Of a stretch of DNA of 64,000 nt, positions 18,469 through 27,853 are shown piece after piece. A program made the position numbers and the translations under genes. The DNA lies in contig NZ_SSBL01000005.1 of the NCBI RefSeq assembly GCF_004795105.1, forward strand, positions 186,001 to 250,000, read 5' to 3'. The first letter of the stretch is position 1. Each line of letters opens with the position of its first letter. Under the pieces are notes generated by a model, which saw only the letters and a program-made list of their open reading frames with translations, was not told where the DNA came from and did no database searches. This DNA is from Streptomyces sp. A0642. GTDB taxonomy: Bacteria > Actinomycetota > Actinomycetes > Streptomycetales > Streptomycetaceae.

Positions 18469-20460
18469 TTGCGTACGCGCAGAATCTCCACCGCGACCTC
18501 GCTCGCGGTCCTCTTCAGCTCAGTGGTACTGGTCGGCGGTGCGGCGAACCCGGCCGCCGCCGACTCCAGCAGAAACCTTCCTGCGGCATCCGTCGGTGAC
18601 ATCCTCGCCGACGGCGTGCACAAGCGCGTGTTCATCAGCGACCCGTCCCGCGGCAACGTCCTCGTCACCGACTACAACGGTGCGCTCGTCGCCACGCTGG
18701 GCTCGCTGCCCGGCGTGACCGGACTCGAACTGTCCGCCGACTCGGGCACGCTGTACGCCGCCGTCCCGGGCGCGGACGCCATCGTCACGATCGACACGGC
18801 GACGCTCAGGGAGTCCGCCCGGTACGCCACCGGCACGGACACCGACCCGAAGTACCCGGCGCTCGCGGGCGGGAGGCTCTGGTTCGGGTACGGCACGGCC
18901 GGCTCGGGCCACATCGGTTCGCTCGACCTGGCCGGCCCGGAGCCGGTCGTGACGCTGGACCCGGAGACGAGCAGCACCTGGTACGCGGCGCCGACCCTGG
19001 TCTCCGCTCCCGGCGCACCCGGTCTGCTGGCCGCCGGTATCGAGGGCCAGAGCCCGACGGAGCTGGCCGTGTACGACGTGGCCTCGGGCACCGCCACGCA
19101 GACCGCGCGCACGTCCACCGACGGGGGCAATCTGAGCGACCTCGCGCTCAGCCCGGACGGCCGGCAGCTCGTGGTGGCCAGCGGGTATCCGTACCACCAC
19201 CAGGCCTATCGGACCTCGGACCTGGCGCCCGACATCTCGTACCCGTCCGACGCGTACCCCAACGCCGTCGACATCGCGCCGAACGGCATGGTCGCCGCCG
19301 GCATCATGGGCTGGTACGAGCCGGACGTCTACGTCTACAAGCCGGGCGTGACCGCCAAGCCCGTGCGGACGTACGACTTCCCCAACACCGGATACTCCAG
19401 CGGTTCGGACACCCTGGACCCGGCCGGTCTGGCCTGGGCACCGGACACCAGCCGGCTCTTCGCCCTCACCGTGAACAGCTACGGAACCCGCTCGCTGCGG
19501 GTGCTCACCGACCCGGTGAGGTCGGTCAGCACGGTCACGGTCAGCGCCCCGGCGAAGGCGACACGCGCCAAGAAGCTGACGGTCACCGGCAAGGTGGCCT
19601 CCAACGGCGCGTTCGCCGCGGGCGCCAGGGCCTCGGTCACGCGGACCGACATCGAGTCCCCCAAGGGCAAGGCACTGGCCGCGGTGCCGCTGAAACCGAA
19701 CGGCACGTTCTCCTTCGCCGACACCCCGCCCGCGGGTGGCACGGTCACGTACAAGGTGTCCTACGCGGGCGACGCGACCCACTCCCCGGGGTCGGGCAGC
19801 GACAAGGTCGCCGTCTCCCGTGCGGCCACCTCGCTGACCCTGAACCACAACAAGTCGCTGTACGCCTACGGCGCCCACGTCTCGTTCACCGCCCACCTCG
19901 GCCGGACGTACAAGAACCGCACCGTCGAGCTGTGGGTCGACCCGTTCGGCGCGGACAAGCCGAAGAGGCTGGCGAGGACCGGCAAGGTCGACTCCAAGGG
20001 GAACCTGTCGACCACGGTCGTCATGACCCGGGACGCGACCGTCACCGCCGTCTTCAAGGGTGACGGCCGGTACGCGTCCAGGAAGGTCACGTCCACGGCA
20101 TACGCCAAGGTGAAGGTCTCGACCTCCGTCTCCAAGCAGTACAAGACGGCCCGGATCGGCTCCACCCCGTACGCGTACTTCCACAAGAAGACCGACCCGG
20201 CCTTCACCACGACGATGAGTTACCTCAAGAACCGTTCGTACCGCCTCTCACTGGAGGTCTACTACGCGGGCAAGTGGTACGACGCCGGCTCGCAGTACTT
20301 CAAGCTCGGCACCAAGGGGAAGTCGATCGTGACGCTGACCGGCACCCACGAGACGGGCTACCGCATGCGTGTCCGTGCCTCGTACGTGAACGGCTCCTCG
20401 GGCGACAGCGTGAACTCGACCACCCACGGCGCCTGGAAGTACTTCTACTTCACCAAGTAG
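18469..20460 (+). CDS. secreted protein with beta-propeller and Ig-like repeats
   Basis: The product is 663 residues from TTG 18469. A signal peptide (MRTRRISTATSLAVLFSSVV..., cleavage after about AANPAAA) leads to a YVTN/NHL-like propeller of about 300 residues with repeats such as LALSPDGRQL and LELSADSGTL. Two or three Ig-like domains follow (for example VSAPAKATRAKKLTVTGKV and ATSLTLNHNKSLYAYGAHVSFTAHL). The last 100 residues are rich in Lys, Tyr and Ser. It is exported to the wall or medium; partner and function are unknown. The TTG start has GGGGGT about 9 nt upstream, and the upstream in-frame ATG would bury the signal peptide. Confidence 0.8.
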   Translation: MRTRRISTATSLAVLFSSVVLVGGAANPAAADSSRNLPAASVGDILADGVHKRVFISDPSRGNVLVTDYNGALVATLGSLPGVTGLELSADSGTLYAAVPGADAIVTIDTATLRESARYATGTDTDPKYPALAGGRLWFGYGTAGSGHIGSLDLAGPEPVVTLDPETSSTWYAAPTLVSAPGAPGLLAAGIEGQSPTELAVYDVASGTATQTARTSTDGGNLSDLALSPDGRQLVVASGYPYHHQAYRTSDLAPDISYPSDAYPNAVDIAPNGMVAAGIMGWYEPDVYVYKPGVTAKPVRTYDFPNTGYSSGSDTLDPAGLAWAPDTSRLFALTVNSYGTRSLRVLTDPVRSVSTVTVSAPAKATRAKKLTVTGKVASNGAFAAGARASVTRTDIESPKGKALAAVPLKPNGTFSFADTPPAGGTVTYKVSYAGDATHSPGSGSDKVAVSRAATSLTLNHNKSLYAYGAHVSFTAHLGRTYKNRTVELWVDPFGADKPKRLARTGKVDSKGNLSTTVVMTRDATVTAVFKGDGRYASRKVTSTAYAKVKVSTSVSKQYKTARIGSTPYAYFHKKTDPAFTTTMSYLKNRSYRLSLEVYYAGKWYDAGSQYFKLGTKGKSIVTLTGTHETGYRMRVRASYVNGSSGDSVNSTTHGAWKYFYFTK

Positions 20461-20488
20461 CCGGGCAGACGGAACAGTCAGGCGGGGT

Positions 20489-20536
20489 GGGTGCGGACGG
20501 GGCGCGAACAGCCCGGCCCGTACCCGCCCCGCACCC
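20489..20536. terminator. imperfect hairpin between convergent genes
   Basis: GGGTGCGG (20489-20496) pairs with CCGCACCC (20529-20536). Further GC-rich pairing is possible inside. It lies between the secreted protein gene and the convergent DnaN-like gene and may serve both. Confidence 0.4.
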
Positions 20537-20540
20537 GCGC

Positions 20541-21665
20541 CTAGACCAGTGGCTTGACCGACATGAGCAGGTGCTGGTGGACGGGCTCCGCCGTGCCCGC
20601 CGCCTCCGCCCGGTCCGCGTGTCCCGTGACCATGGCGCGCTGTCCGGGCCCCATCAGCAGGAACCGGACGACCGGGGTGTCGAAGGAGGCCAGCGCGTCC
20701 ATCAGGTACGAGGGTTTGAAGGCGACCGTCAGCTCCTCGGTCCCTCTCAGTTCGGCAGGCAGCCGCTGGGTCGCCACATCGTCCTCGTAACCCGCCTGGA
20801 GCAGCACCGAGCCCGAGCCGAAGGCGAGTTGGAGCGGGGTGTCGCCGTCCGCCACCACCGAGACCCTCTTCACGGCCTCGACCAGGGGCGCAAGGTCGGT
20901 CACCGCCGTGACCGGGTCGGACAGCGCGAACAGCTTGTCGTGGCGCGGCAGTCTGCCGTCCAGGAGCCGGACGGTGGTGCGCATGCCGTCCCGCTCGAAA
21001 CCGGCCGAACCGCTGTCGAGGGCCAGCCGGACCGGACCGGAGCGGCCGAAGGAGCGGGCGATCTCGGTGAGCCGGCGGGCCGAGACGACGACATCCGCCG
21101 AGACGTCCCCCGCGGCCGGCTTCCAGGTGAGCCGGCGGACCGCGAAGCGGTAGCGGTCCGTGGCCGCCAGCGTCATCCGGTCCCCGTCGAGCCCGAGCCG
21201 TATCCCCGTGAGCGTGGGCAGGGTGTCGTCCCGGCCCGCCGCCACCGTCACGTCGGCGACGGCCGCCGCGAACTCCTCGGCGTCCACCGCGCCGAGGACC
21301 TCCGGCAGCGGCGGCAGCGCCGGGTAGTCGTCGAGGGGCAGTACCGACAGGCCGAATCCGGCGCCGCTGCCCGTCACCGTGAACCGGGATCCCTCGACCG
21401 CGCACTCCACCGCCCCCTCGGGCAGCACCCGGCACACGTCCAGCAGCCGGCGGCCCATGACCAGCACCTTGCCCGGCCGCACGGTCCCGGCCGGCACCTC
21501 GATGCGGGCGGACGCCTCGTAGTCCAGACCGGAGATGCGGAGCACGCCGTCCGCCGCCTCCAGCAGCAGCCCGCCCAGCACGGGAACGGGGGACCTCGTC
21601 GGGAGCACCCGGGCCGCCCAGGCCACGGCGTCCGTCAACTCGCCGCGTTCGATCCGGAATTCCAT
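20541..21665 (-). CDS. DNA polymerase III beta-subunit (sliding clamp) paralogue
   Basis: The product is 374 residues in the three-domain order of DnaN clamps. Domain 1 has FRIERGELTDAVAWAARVLPTRS and later VLPLDDYPALP. Domain 2 has LPTLTGIRLGLDGDRMTLAATDRYRFAVR. Domain 3 has LTVAFKPSYLMDAL. The DYPALP and ATDRYR motifs are clamp signatures. The usual C-terminal MPMRL is replaced by LLMSVKPLV. The true dnaN lies with dnaA and recF elsewhere in Streptomyces, so this is a second, stand-alone clamp-like gene with no replication neighbours. It may be a specialised clamp for repair or polymerase exchange. Confidence 0.88.
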   Translation of the reverse strand: MEFRIERGELTDAVAWAARVLPTRSPVPVLGGLLLEAADGVLRISGLDYEASARIEVPAGTVRPGKVLVMGRRLLDVCRVLPEGAVECAVEGSRFTVTGSGAGFGLSVLPLDDYPALPPLPEVLGAVDAEEFAAAVADVTVAAGRDDTLPTLTGIRLGLDGDRMTLAATDRYRFAVRRLTWKPAAGDVSADVVVSARRLTEIARSFGRSGPVRLALDSGSAGFERDGMRTTVRLLDGRLPRHDKLFALSDPVTAVTDLAPLVEAVKRVSVVADGDTPLQLAFGSGSVLLQAGYEDDVATQRLPAELRGTEELTVAFKPSYLMDALASFDTPVVRFLLMGPGQRAMVTGHADRAEAAGTAEPVHQHLLMSVKPLV

Positions 21666-22016
21666 GGTGGGGACCTCTCCTCGTGCGCCGGCCGTCTCCG
21701 GTCTCCGACGCTACGGGTCACCACTGACAACGGGGCGGGCCGACGGCCCGCCCCTGTCACCGCAAGAGAAGCGCGGCTGCGGCGACAGCGGCCACCCCCG
21801 TGAGCCGATGCCGTCGTCCCCCCGTACCTCTCCCCCGAAAGGCCCGCAACCGCGTTCGGACTCTAGGTTGCGGGGGAGGTGAGGAAAAGCTTCAGTTCGC
21901 ACGGTGTGGGCGGGCGGGGGTATCAGGGCGCACAGCGGAACCGGTACGCTGCACTCCGCTTTTTTGGCGGGATCGGGCCATCGGGCCATCGTGGAATCTT
22001 CGGCAGGAGCAGGGAC

Positions 22017-23600
22017 ATTACGGCGGGAGCGGCGAACGGGAGTGGCGGCGGCACGCAGGCGCGCAGGCGGGCGGACGCGCGGGCGGACGACGTCCTGCGG
22101 ATGCACGGTCTCGCCCGCTCCGGCGGTTCGCGGGAGCTGCTGCGCTGGCTGTCGGGACGTGCGGACGGCTGGGCGGGGCTGCTCGGCGGCGACGGCACCG
22201 TGCTGCACGGCGTCGCCCGGCCTCCCGGCCCCTCGGGCTCCGGGCCTGCCATCCTCGCGTCCCCGTCCCCCGGGGGTGCCGGCCCGGCCACCCTCGCGGC
22301 CCGGTGCGCCAGGGAACTGACCGCGCTCGGCGCCCGCTCCTCCTCCTTCGACAAGGGCGCGCACACCGCCCTGCTGTACTCCCTGGACACGCCGCCGGAC
22401 GTTCCCGCGCCGGTGCTCGCCGTCGTCGGCCGGCGCCCGCTGCCCGACGGGCTGTCCACGCTCCTCGCCGACGCGGCCCTCCCGCTGGCCATGTGCTGGG
22501 CGGCCGAGAGCGTCGAACGCAAGCGCCGCCGCGTCGACCTGGCGGAGTCACGCGGCCGGGAAGCGGTGCTGCACCTGCTGATGACCGGCCAGTTGTCGAT
22601 CGCGCACCAGGTCGCGGGCGCCCTGAAGCCCAGCCTGCCGGACCCGGTCCGGGTCTGCGTCGTCGAGTGCGCGGGCCCCGACCGGGCGGAGGCGGCCCGG
22701 ATCTGCGCGGACCTCGCCGGCGGCCGCTCCTGGATCGTGCGGTGCCCGGTGTACGCACGCCACCTGATCCTCGTCGTGCCCGCCGAAGCAGGTCTGGCGG
22801 ACGGGCGGCTCGGCTCCCGGGTCGCCTCCGTGGTGGAAGGCTGCGTCGTGGGCACCAGCGACGACGTGCCGCTGGCCGATACGGCGACGGCGTACCGCCA
22901 GGCGTTCCACGCCCTCGCCGTCGCACGCGGACTGCCGGAGCGTCACGCCCGGTTCGGCTCCGCTCCCGAACTCGCCCTGGTGGCCGGAGCCGAGGGCGCC
23001 CGGTGGGCGGACGCGCTGCTCGCCCCGCTGCTGGCCCATCTGCCGCGGCGCGGCCAGGACCCGGGCAGCCAGGAGCTCACGGCGACCCTCGCCTCATGGC
23101 TGGCGTTCTCCTCCCACGCGACCGATCATCTGAAGATCCACCGCAACACCCTGGCCGCGCGGCTGCGGCTGATCGGCGAGCTGCTCGGCAGGGACCTGCA
23201 CACGGTCGCCGACCAGGCCGCGCTGGACCTGGCGCTGCGTATCCGCGCCACGCCCGCCCTGCCCCGGCCGGCCGACGCCCCTTCGACGCCCGCGTACGCA
23301 CTGGACGCAATCCTGCGCCTGCCGGCGGTCCGCTCCTGGGCGGTGCAGCAACTGCGTCCGCTCGGCGACCCGGAGGCGGCCCGGGGCCCTTCGGATCCGC
23401 ACACCACCCTGCGCACCTGGCTGGAACACGAGGCCCAGCTCGGCCCGGCCGCCGCGGCGCTGGACATCTCGGTACCCGGGATGCGCAAGCGGCTGACCCG
23501 GCTGGAGACCGTCCTCCAGCGCTCACTCCTGCGGGCGCCCAGCGCCCGCTACGACCTGTGGCTGGCGTTCCGGGCGCTGGACCTGGCGAACGGCGCATAG
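22017..23600 (+). CDS. PucR-type transcriptional regulator, probable ATT start
   Basis: The product is about 527 residues if it starts at 22017. The C-terminal third has two PucR-like helix-turn-helix segments: HATDHLKIHRNTLAARLRLI with the following LLGRDLHTVADQAALDLALRI, and LGPAAAALDISVPGMRKRLTRLE. The middle resembles a GGDEF-like PucR module (VRVCVVECAGPD to VVEGCVVGTSDDVPL). Codon bias becomes strongly GC3 only after 22017. Between there and ATG 22101 no ATG, GTG or TTG is in frame, while AGGAG stands 7 nt before ATT 22017. GTG 21879 would add 46 non-biased codons. Confidence 0.75.
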   Translation: MTAGAANGSGGGTQARRRADARADDVLRMHGLARSGGSRELLRWLSGRADGWAGLLGGDGTVLHGVARPPGPSGSGPAILASPSPGGAGPATLAARCARELTALGARSSSFDKGAHTALLYSLDTPPDVPAPVLAVVGRRPLPDGLSTLLADAALPLAMCWAAESVERKRRRVDLAESRGREAVLHLLMTGQLSIAHQVAGALKPSLPDPVRVCVVECAGPDRAEAARICADLAGGRSWIVRCPVYARHLILVVPAEAGLADGRLGSRVASVVEGCVVGTSDDVPLADTATAYRQAFHALAVARGLPERHARFGSAPELALVAGAEGARWADALLAPLLAHLPRRGQDPGSQELTATLASWLAFSSHATDHLKIHRNTLAARLRLIGELLGRDLHTVADQAALDLALRIRATPALPRPADAPSTPAYALDAILRLPAVRSWAVQQLRPLGDPEAARGPSDPHTTLRTWLEHEAQLGPAAAALDISVPGMRKRLTRLETVLQRSLLRAPSARYDLWLAFRALDLANGA

Positions 23601-23602
23601 CC

Positions 23603-23647
23603 GGTGCGGGGGCGCGCCGGGCCCGAGGCCCCGCGCACCCCCGCACC
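23603..23647. terminator. stem-loop between convergent PucR and chitinase genes
   Basis: GGTGCGGGGG (23603-23612) pairs with CCCCCGCACC (23638-23647), and a GC-rich internal helix is possible. It is placed to terminate both convergent genes. Confidence 0.5.
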
Positions 23648-23662
23648 CCGGAGTCCGGCCGG

Positions 23663-24553
23663 TCAGCAGCTGAGGTGGGTACCGGGCGTGGTGCCCAGGA
23701 TCTGCACGAAGGCCTGGTACTTGTCGATCCGGCTCTGGACCTGGGCGGGGTTGCCGCCGTTGCATTCCAGCGAGCCGTTGATGGAGCGGATCGTCTCGCC
23801 GAATCCCGCGCCGTTCACCATGGCGCTGTGGGCCGTCATGGTGCCGGGGCCGTTCTGGGTGTTCCAGTACCAGAGGCCGGTCTTCCAGGCCACGGACGCG
23901 TCCTGCTCCACCAGGTAGGGGTTGGCGAGCAGGTTGATGCCCAGCGCGTCACCGGCGGCCTTGTAGTTGAAGTTCCAGCTGAGCTGGATCGGACCGCGGC
24001 CGTAGTAGGCGGACTGGCCCGCGGGGCAGCCGTAGGACTGACTGGTGTCGCAGTAGTGCGGGTAGTTGGCGGTGTTCTGCTCGACCACGTACACGAGGCC
24101 GCCCGTCTCATGACTGACGTTGGCGAGGAAGGCCGCGGCCTCCTGCTTCTTCACCGTGTCGCTGCCGGTGTTGGCGAAGCCCGGATAGGCGCTCAGGGCG
24201 GCGGTCAGCCCGCTGTACGTGTAGAAGGAACTGCGGCCCGGGAACATCTGGTTGAACTGCGCCTCGCTGACGACGAAGCCGGTGGACGAGCCGGGACCGC
24301 CCGGGTCCGTACCGCCTCCGCAGCTGCCCTGGTCGGCCCAGACCTCGGAACTGCCGGGCTTCTCGTTCTGGGTCCACCACCTGGCGGTCCAGTTGTGGCC
24401 GTTGTACGAGGCGGCGCCACCGCCCGTGTAGACGGAGGAGGAGTTCCATGCGGCCGCGCACGCGGCCGCCGAGGCGGTGGTGGCGGGGAGGATGACGACC
24501 GTCGCGACGACCGCGACCAGCGCGGCGAGCAGGCCCATGACGCGTTTGATCAT
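23663..24553 (-). CDS. secreted chitinase, glycoside hydrolase family 19, with chitin-binding module
   Basis: The product is 296 residues from ATG 24553 (AGGAG 7 nt upstream). The signal peptide is about 1-30 (MIKRVMGLLAALV... ATTASAA). A small CBM5/12-type chitin-binding module follows (about 32-78, WNSSSVYTGG, ARWWTQNEKPG, WADQGSC). A Gly/Pro linker leads to a GH19 catalytic domain (about 93-296). The general acid is Glu149 in SHETGG and the second acid Glu158 (VVEQN). The motif GRGPIQLSWNFNY is diagnostic of GH19. The enzyme hydrolyses chitin outside the cell. Its promoter carries chitin-type direct repeats. Confidence 0.95.
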   Translation of the reverse strand: MIKRVMGLLAALVAVVATVVILPATTASAAACAAAWNSSSVYTGGGAASYNGHNWTARWWTQNEKPGSSEVWADQGSCGGGTDPGGPGSSTGFVVSEAQFNQMFPGRSSFYTYSGLTAALSAYPGFANTGSDTVKKQEAAAFLANVSHETGGLVYVVEQNTANYPHYCDTSQSYGCPAGQSAYYGRGPIQLSWNFNYKAAGDALGINLLANPYLVEQDASVAWKTGLWYWNTQNGPGTMTAHSAMVNGAGFGETIRSINGSLECNGGNPAQVQSRIDKYQAFVQILGTTPGTHLSC

Positions 24554-24627
24554 GTGAGCACTCCTTCGGCGCGGCGCGCCGAGCTCATCGGCGCGCCGCC
24601 ATGGGGGGTGCCGCCACTCAAGCGGTG

Positions 24628-24657
24628 TTGGTCTGGACCTGTCAAGGTCTGGACCAA
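24628..24657 (-). promoter_or_regulatory. chitinase promoter with direct repeats resembling DasR (dre) sites
   Basis: Read on the minus strand, TTGGTCCAGACC and TTGACAGGTCCAGACCAA form two GGTCCAGACC copies flanking a consensus -35 TTGACA (24640-24645). Streptomyces chitinase promoters are known for 12-bp direct repeats of TGGTCCAGACCT form at the -35, and DasR binds related TGGTCTAGACCA sequences. The two copies are 17-18 bp apart, and each is nearly palindromic. No clear -10 was seen. Confidence 0.8.
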
Positions 24658-24785
24658 TCACTCCTCGCTGGAACAACGGGCGAACACCTGGCGACAGGAC
24701 CGGGGACTCGCCGCCGCCGGACTCCCGTGGTGCATACGGTGACCCGCACTCGTACAGACGACCGGCAGCCGAGGGGGAACGGGCC

Positions 24786-26320
24786 GTGGAGTGGTTCAGC
24801 GCCGAGAACATCGTGGCGGTGTTCACCGCCGTGCTGGGCGTCCTCGCCTCCGTGGGCGTGCTCTGGTACGAACGCCGGGTGCCGCGCCGCAAGCGCATCG
24901 GCTACCGCGTGCAGATGGACACGCCGATCGGCAGCGACGCCGGCCGGGCGCGGGCCAACGTGCGCCTCGGCCTCTTCGACGAGACCCCGGACATGGCGGA
25001 CGCCACCCTGGTCCTGCTGCGCATCGAGAACGACGGCTCGCAGTCCGTCGACCGCGGCGACTACACCGGACCGGACGGACAGCTCCACGGGCTCGTCGTC
25101 GAGTTCACCGAACGCAGGGTGCGGGGCGTCGCCGTCACCCACTCCCCCGGCGCCGACCACCTCATGGACCACTTCACCCCGTCCGAGGGGCTCCGCGGCA
25201 GCGGGTCCCTGATCCGGCTGCCGCGCGTCCCGCTCAACCGGGGCGAGCACTTCAAACTCCTGGTCCTGCTCACCGGTTCCCCCGTGGGCAGCCCCGTCCG
25301 CATCACCGGCGGCATCCGGGACGGCGAGGTGTGGCCGAACACCGCGGCGCGCCCGGACGACAAGCCGCCGCTGTTCGGCCGGGCCGCCCGGTCCATCACC
25401 GTGGCCCTGACCGTCTGCGTCGTCACGCTCGCCTCCATCATCCTGGTGCGGGACGACACCCGGCCCCCGATCGGCTGCGCCCGCGGCGAGCTGACCGTGA
25501 CCGGCTCCACCGCCTTCGAGCCCGTCCTGGACGAACTCGCCGAGAAGTACGCCAAGGCGTGCGAGGGGGCCACCATCACGGTGGACCCGCACGGCAGCAC
25601 CGCCGGAATCAGGGAACTGGCGCGGCGGGGCCCCGAGGCCGGGAAGTCGGGCTCGCCCGCCCTCGTGGCCCTCTCCGACGGCCCGAAGCCGAGCGGCTTC
25701 CCGCAGCTGCGCGCGAACCGCGTCGCGGTCTCGCTCTTCCGACTCGTCGTCAACGACGAGGTCCCGCTGAAGAACCTCACCCTCGACGCGGTCCGCGCCC
25801 TCTACCGGGGCGACGTCCGCAACTGGAAACAGCTCGGCGGCCCCGACCTGCCCGTCCTCCTCGTCAGCCGGGACGCCAACTCCGGCACCCGGGAGGTCTT
25901 CCAGCGTCGCGTCCTGGGCCGCAACGAACCCGCCCAGTCCTCCCGCGACTGCACCACGAAGGACGACCCGCAGGCCCCCGTCGTCCGCTGCGAACTCGAC
26001 TCCACCGACCAGGTCCTGGCCGAGGTGGGAAGGCTCGACGGCGCGATCGGCTACAGCGAACTGCGTACCGCACCAAACCCGCCGGCGCGCACCAGCTCGC
26101 CATCGACGGCGCGGCCCCGTCCGCCGACACGATCGGCACGAGCAGCTATCCGTACCGGGAGATCGAGTACGCGTACACGTACGGCAGCCCGCCCGCCGAC
26201 TCGCTGGCCTCCGGCTTCCTGGCCTACCTGAGCCGGGGCAGCGGGCAGGACGTCGTCCGCACCCACGGCCATCTGCCGTGCGCGACGCCGGAGGGGCTGC
26301 GGATCTGCGGGGAGGACTGA
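24786..26320 (+). pseudogene. PstS-like phosphate-binding-type membrane protein, broken by a -1 frameshift near 26066-26075
   Basis: From GTG 24786 (GAGGGGG 8 nt upstream) a protein reads through an N-terminal membrane helix (about 5-25), a soluble domain, a second helix (about 202-222, TVALTVCVVTLASIILV) and a PBP domain (ELTVTGSTAFEPVLDELAEKY, VSRDANSGTREVFQRRVLG, GAIGYSELRT). After 26075 the family-like continuation (KPAGAHQLAIDGAAP, then YPYREIEYAYTYG) is in another frame that ends at 26320. The first frame gives 44 low-quality residues and stops at 26231. One base is missing. It may be a genuine inactivating mutation, a sequencing error in CACCAAACCC, or a slippery site. Confidence 0.8.
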
Positions 26321-26333
26321 GGGCGGACATGCC

Positions 26334-26368
26334 GGAGGGCCGGGGCGACGGTGCCGCCCCGGCCCTCC
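26334..26368. terminator. bidirectional stem-loop terminator
   Basis: A 13-bp perfect inverted repeat (GGAGGGCCGGGGC / GCCCCGGCCCTCC) with a 9-nt loop lies 13 bp after the PstS-like gene and 15 bp after the convergent purA stop. Confidence 0.75.
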
Positions 26369-26383
26369 TCCGTTCCCGTACGC

Positions 26384-27667
26384 CTACAGGAAGGAGTTGA
26401 TCTCGATGGTCTCGGTGCGGCCGGGGCCGACACCGATCGCGGAGATCGGGGCGCCGGACATCTCCTCCAGCGCCTTCACGTACGCCTGCGCGTTCTTCGG
26501 CAGGTCACCGAAGGTCTTCGCCTTGGTGATGTCCTCGGACCAGCCCGGCAGCATCTCGTAGATGGGCTTGGCGTGGTGGAAGTCGGTCTGGTTGTACGGG
26601 AGCTCCTCGACGCGCTTGCCGTCGATCTCGTACGCCACGCAGACCGGGATCTGCTCCCAGCCGGTGAGGACGTCCAGCTTGGTGAGGAAGAAGTCGGTCA
26701 GGCCGTTGACCCGGGTCGCGTACCGCGCGATCGGGGCGTCGAACCAGCCGCAGCGGCGGTCACGGCCGGTGGTGACACCGCGCTCGCCACCGATCCTGCG
26801 CAGCGCCTCGCCGTCCTCGTCGAGCAGCTCCGTGGGGAACGGACCGGCGCCGACGCGGGTGGTGTAGGCCTTGAGGATGCCGATGACCCGGCTGATCTTC
26901 GTCGGGCCCACGCCGGCACCGGTGCAGGCGCCGCCCGCGGTCGGGTTCGACGAGGTGACGAAGGGGTACGTGCCGTGGTCGACGTCGAGCAGCGTGCCCT
27001 GACCACCCTCGAAGAGGACGACCTTGCCCGCGTCGATGGCGTCGTTCAGGATGAGCGTCGTGTCGGCGACGTAGGGCTTGATCTGCTCCGCGTACTGGAG
27101 CATGTCCTCGACGACCTTGCCGGCCTCGATGGCGCGCCGGTTGAAGACCTTGGCCAGAAGCTGGTTCTTCTGCTCCAGGGCCGCCTCGACCTTCTGCTCC
27201 AGGATCGACTCGTCGTAGAGGTCCTGGACGCGGATGCCGACCCGGTTGATCTTGTCCGCGTACGTCGGGCCGATGCCGCGCCCGGTCGTACCGATCTTGC
27301 GCTTGCCGAGGAACCGTTCCGTCACCTTGTCGACCGTGACGTTGTACGGGGTGATCAAATGAGCGTTACCGCTGATCAGCAGCTTGGACGTGTCCACGCC
27401 GCGGTCGTTCAGCCCACTCAGCTCGGAGAGCAGGACCGCAGGGTCGACGACGACACCGTTACCGATGACCGGGGTACACCCCGGTGAAAGGATTCCGGAG
27501 GGGAGGAGGTGAAGTGCGTACTTCTGGTCACCGACCACCACCGTGTGGCCGGCATTGTTGCCGCCCTGGTAGCGCACCACATAGTCCACGGATCCACCGA
27601 GGAGGTCGGTGGCCTTCCCCTTGCCCTCGTCACCCCACTGAGCACCGAGCAGCACAAGTGCGGGCAC
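26384..27667 (-). CDS. purA: adenylosuccinate synthetase
   Basis: The product is 427 residues. It joins IMP and aspartate with GTP to give adenylosuccinate, the first committed step to AMP. The GTP loop WGDEGKGK is at residues 11-18 with catalytic Asp13, and His41 is in [22 protein letters not shown] and the C-terminal VGPGRTETI are family motifs. The start is GTG 27667. The gene is monocistronic here, with a run of GCCGTAC repeats and a stem-loop in the upstream region it shares with a divergent gene. Confidence 0.97.
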   Translation of the reverse strand: MPALVLLGAQWGDEGKGKATDLLGGSVDYVVRYQGGNNAGHTVVVGDQKYALHLLPSGILSPGCTPVIGNGVVVDPAVLLSELSGLNDRGVDTSKLLISGNAHLITPYNVTVDKVTERFLGKRKIGTTGRGIGPTYADKINRVGIRVQDLYDESILEQKVEAALEQKNQLLAKVFNRRAIEAGKVVEDMLQYAEQIKPYVADTTLILNDAIDAGKVVLFEGGQGTLLDVDHGTYPFVTSSNPTAGGACTGAGVGPTKISRVIGILKAYTTRVGAGPFPTELLDEDGEALRRIGGERGVTTGRDRRCGWFDAPIARYATRVNGLTDFFLTKLDVLTGWEQIPVCVAYEIDGKRVEELPYNQTDFHHAKPIYEMLPGWSEDITKAKTFGDLPKNAQAYVKALEEMSGAPISAIGVGPGRTETIEINSFL

Positions 27668-27729
27668 AGGCGTACACCCCTTCCGGGCGGGGCATGTCCA
27701 AGGTCAGGGGGCGTACGTAAACGCCGTAC

Positions 27730-27751
27730 ATGCCGTACGACGTTGTACGGC
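27730..27751 (-). promoter_or_regulatory. inverted repeat upstream of purA
   Basis: TGCCGTAC (27730-27737) is inverted at 27744-27751 (GTACGGCA) with a 6-bp spacer. A further direct GCCGTAC copy lies just before it (27722-27728). The site is 63 bp upstream of the purA start and is a candidate operator or leader hairpin. No known purine-repressor motif was recognised. Confidence 0.4.
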
Positions 27752-27791
27752 ACGGCCTGAACCGTCGAACCGGGTGCCCCGGAATAGACGA

Positions 27792-27819
27792 AGCCCCTGG
27801 CGCAATAGCGCAAGGGGCT
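27792..27819 (+). other. leader stem-loop before the diacylglycerol-kinase-like gene
   Basis: AGCCCCTGGCGC and GCGCAAGGGGCT form a 12-bp stem with one mismatch and a 4-nt loop, 34 bp before the start of the plus-strand gene and 124 bp upstream of purA. The run CTTGC follows it. It may be an attenuator-like leader hairpin or a barrier between divergent promoters. Confidence 0.4.
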
Positions 27820-27853
27820 CTTGCACCAAGATGCTACCCGAGGAAGGACCGAG

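Noticed and set aside
21800..24742. A 980-codon plus-strand frame over the PucR and chitinase genes
   Set aside because: It is a frame-shadow of the PucR gene and antisense to the chitinase. It has no recognisable domain, and its composition is Arg/Gly/Pro-rich as expected of a shadow.
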